Source: NZQO01 sp002693605 (GTDB lineage: Bacteria > Bacteroidota > Bacteroidia > Flavobacteriales > Flavobacteriaceae). From it: a stretch of 7,329 nt of DNA. The stretch lies in NCBI GenBank assembly GCA_963972105.1, contig CAXAVH010000118.1, positions 1 through 7,329 on the forward strand. The letters run 5' to 3'. Shown here piece after piece: positions 5,498-7,329 of the stretch. The translations under genes and the position numbers were made by a program. The number at the start of each line of letters is the position of its first letter. Position 1 is the first letter of the stretch. The notes beneath the pieces were generated by a model. It saw only the letters and a list, made by a program, of their open reading frames with translations, did no database searches and was not told the DNA's origin.

Positions 5498-7329
5498 ATG
5501 TCTAAAACCGTAGTACAAACCCTGTTCTCCAAGTCTGCAAAATCGGCAGCCTTGCAAAATTCCATTGCACGTCCCGAACAACCGGTAGCCCTCGCAGGTT
5601 TGGTAGGCTCGGCGGTTTCGCTGGTAATCGCGAATGTGTTCAAATCGCAGGAACTTCCCTTTTTGGTTATTCTGAATGACAAGGAAGAGGCCGCGTATCA
5701 CCTAAACGACCTGGAAAACTTGTTGGGCGACGACAACGTACTTTTTTATCCCGGGAGCTACCGGCGACCGTATCAAATTGAGGAAACGGATAATGCAAAC
5801 GTACTGTTGCGCAGCGAGGTATTGAACCGAATCAATTCGCGCCGCAAGCCGGCGCTTATCGTTACCTACCCCGAGGCACTTTTCGAAAAGGTGGTAACCC
5901 GTAAGGAGCTGGAGCGAAATACCCTGAAAATCAAGGTGGGCGAACAGGTGTCTATCGATTTCGTGAACGAAGTGCTCTTCGAGTATCACTTTAAGCGAAC
6001 CGATTTCGTGACCGAACCCGGCGAGTTTTCGGTGCGCGGCGGCATTTTGGACGTATTCAGCTATAGTCACGACGAGCCGTACCGAATCGAATTTTTTGGC
6101 GATGAGGTGGAGAGCATCAGGACGTTCGATGTGGAAACGCAACTTTCTTCGGAACAACTGAAGAAGATATCAATCATGCCCAATGTGGAAAATAAGCGCC
6201 TAGAGGAAACGCGAGAGAGCTTTCTAAAGTACATAGCGCCCAAAACGGTAGTTTTTCTGAAGAATGAAGAATTGTTAAGCAGCAGTATTGACGCCCTTTT
6301 CAAAAAGGCTACGCAGGCATTTGGCACCGTTAAGGGCGAGGTCAAGCAGGCCGAACCTTCCGAGCTTTTCTGTACCGCTTCGGAACTTACCCATCAATTA
6401 ACCCAGTTCACCACGGTTACCCTGAACCAGGGAAGTAAGGCCACGGAGAAAGCGGAAGTTGCCACCCAAATTGACTTCCACACAAAGCCGCAACCCTCGT
6501 TCAATAAACAATTCGACCTGCTAATCGAAAACTTGAACGCCAATACCGAAAACGGGTACAAGAACTATATTTTCTGTAGCAGCGAGCAACAGGCCAAGCG
6601 CTTCCACGACATTTTCGAGGACGCCCAACAGCGCGTAGCACAGTATGAAACGGTGGTATTCCCCCTGTACCAGGGGTTTATCGATGACGACCAGAAACTG
6701 GTCTGTTATACAGACCATCAGCTATTTGACAGGTACCATAAATTTCAGCTGAAAAATGGCTATGCCAAGAAGCAGGCCATCACCTTAAAGGAACTGACCA
6801 ATTTGGAGGTGGGAGATTACGTAACGCACATAGACCACGGGATTGGCAAATTTGGCGGCCTTCAGAAAATTGACGTGGAAGGGAAGAAACAGGAAGCCAT
6901 CAAGCTCATTTACGGCGAACGCGATATCCTGTACCTCAGCATACACTCCCTTCACAAAATCACGAAGTATAACGGAAAGGATGGCAAGGAGCCGAAAATT
7001 TACAAGCTGGGGAGCGCCGCCTGGAAAAAGCTGAAACAGAAAACCAAGACACGGGTTAAGCAAATTGCCTTCAACCTAATTGAACTGTATGCCAAGCGCC
7101 GATTGAAGAAAGGGTTCTCTTTCGACCCCGACAGCTACCTACAGCTCGAGCTGGAATCATCATTTATGTACGAAGATACCCCAGACCAGAGCAAGGCCAC
7201 CGAGGAGGTAAAGCGCGATATGGAACATGAGCGCCCAATGGATCGCTTGGTATGTGGCGACGTGGGCTTCGGGAAAACCGAAGTTGCCATTCGAGCGGCT
7301 TTCAAGGCGGTCGATAACGGCAAGCAGGT
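5498..7329 (+). CDS. mfd: Transcription-repair coupling factor Mfd, N-terminal 610 codons (3' truncated)
   Basis: Mfd removes RNA polymerase stalled at DNA lesions and recruits UvrA for nucleotide excision repair in the cytoplasm. The frame is open from ATG 5498 to the right edge (610 codons plus two bases), about half the usual roughly 1100 residues. Visible in order: the UvrB-like N-terminal module starting with GLVGS at 34-38; EPGEFSVRGGILDVF at 173-187 and YRIEFFGDEVESIRTFD at 195-211; the CarD-like RNA polymerase-interacting domain from about 430, with VGDYVTHIDHGIGKF at 438-452; the DTPDQ motif at 560-564; and the Walker A P-loop GDVGFGKTE at 587-595. The last is nearly identical to E. 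coli Mfd. The remaining helicase motifs and the UvrA-masking C-terminal domain lie off the window. Start: ATG 5498 leaves a typical short extension before the first conserved block. There is no Shine-Dalgarno; the promoter-like TATTTTTG ends 6 bases upstream. Confidence 0.97.
   Translation, partial: MSKTVVQTLFSKSAKSAALQNSIARPEQPVALAGLVGSAVSLVIANVFKSQELPFLVILNDKEEAAYHLNDLENLLGDDNVLFYPGSYRRPYQIEETDNANVLLRSEVLNRINSRRKPALIVTYPEALFEKVVTRKELERNTLKIKVGEQVSIDFVNEVLFEYHFKRTDFVTEPGEFSVRGGILDVFSYSHDEPYRIEFFGDEVESIRTFDVETQLSSEQLKKISIMPNVENKRLEETRESFLKYIAPKTVVFLKNEELLSSSIDALFKKATQAFGTVKGEVKQAEPSELFCTASELTHQLTQFTTVTLNQGSKATEKAEVATQIDFHTKPQPSFNKQFDLLIENLNANTENGYKNYIFCSSEQQAKRFHDIFEDAQQRVAQYETVVFPLYQGFIDDDQKLVCYTDHQLFDRYHKFQLKNGYAKKQAITLKELTNLEVGDYVTHIDHGIGKFGGLQKIDVEGKKQEAIKLIYGERDILYLSIHSLHKITKYNGKDGKEPKIYKLGSAAWKKLKQKTKTRVKQIAFNLIELYAKRRLKKGFSFDPDSYLQLELESSFMYEDTPDQSKATEEVKRDMEHERPMDRLVCGDVGFGKTEVAIRAAFKAVDNGKQ

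Noticed and set aside
5702..6157. 151-codon antisense frame opposite mfd
   Set aside because: The plus strand encodes the well-conserved UvrB-like part of Mfd; the antisense protein has no recognisable features and no start signals.

Overview
The window looks like an ordinary chromosomal stretch from a member of the Bacteroidota, probably Flavobacteriia. Three signs point there: protein family variants typical of that phylum, almost no Shine-Dalgarno sequences, and upstream elements resembling the Bacteroidota sigma-factor promoter (TTTG, about 20 bp, TAnnTTTG). Genus cannot be called. No rRNA, tRNA, CRISPR, insertion sequence or phage gene was seen, and coding density is very high.

Layout. 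(1) 1-1971, plus strand: the 3' half of an Lhr-like ligase-associated DEXH helicase, cut by the left edge, followed 21 bp later by pdeM, a metallophosphoesterase. This is the tail of the four-gene ligase / exonuclease / helicase / phosphoesterase DNA-damage cluster; the ligase and exonuclease genes would lie off the left edge. (2) 2080-4028, plus strand: a two-gene unit with its own candidate promoter. It encodes a tryptophan-rich, TspO/MBR-related multispan membrane protein and a class V PLP-dependent enzyme, overlapping by one base (TAATG). (3) 4032-5384, minus strand: a glutathione reductase-like FAD/NAD(P) disulfide oxidoreductase. It converges on the PLP enzyme gene with only 3 bp between stop codons. 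(4) 5498-7329, plus strand: the N-terminal 610 codons of mfd, the transcription-repair coupling factor, running off the right edge. It diverges from the oxidoreductase gene across a 113-bp intergenic region.

DNA repair is the theme at both ends: helicase plus PdeM on the left, Mfd on the right. The middle holds a membrane protein, a PLP enzyme and a flavoprotein of unknown physiological role. I see no clearly new multi-gene system. The points most worth a second look are the flavoprotein, which keeps its redox cysteines but has Tyr where the family has its catalytic His; the TspO-like/PLP-enzyme pair; and a TTTGCAC promoter motif placed almost directly on the start codons of pdeM and mfd, with a perfect 6-bp inverted repeat in the mfd promoter spacer.
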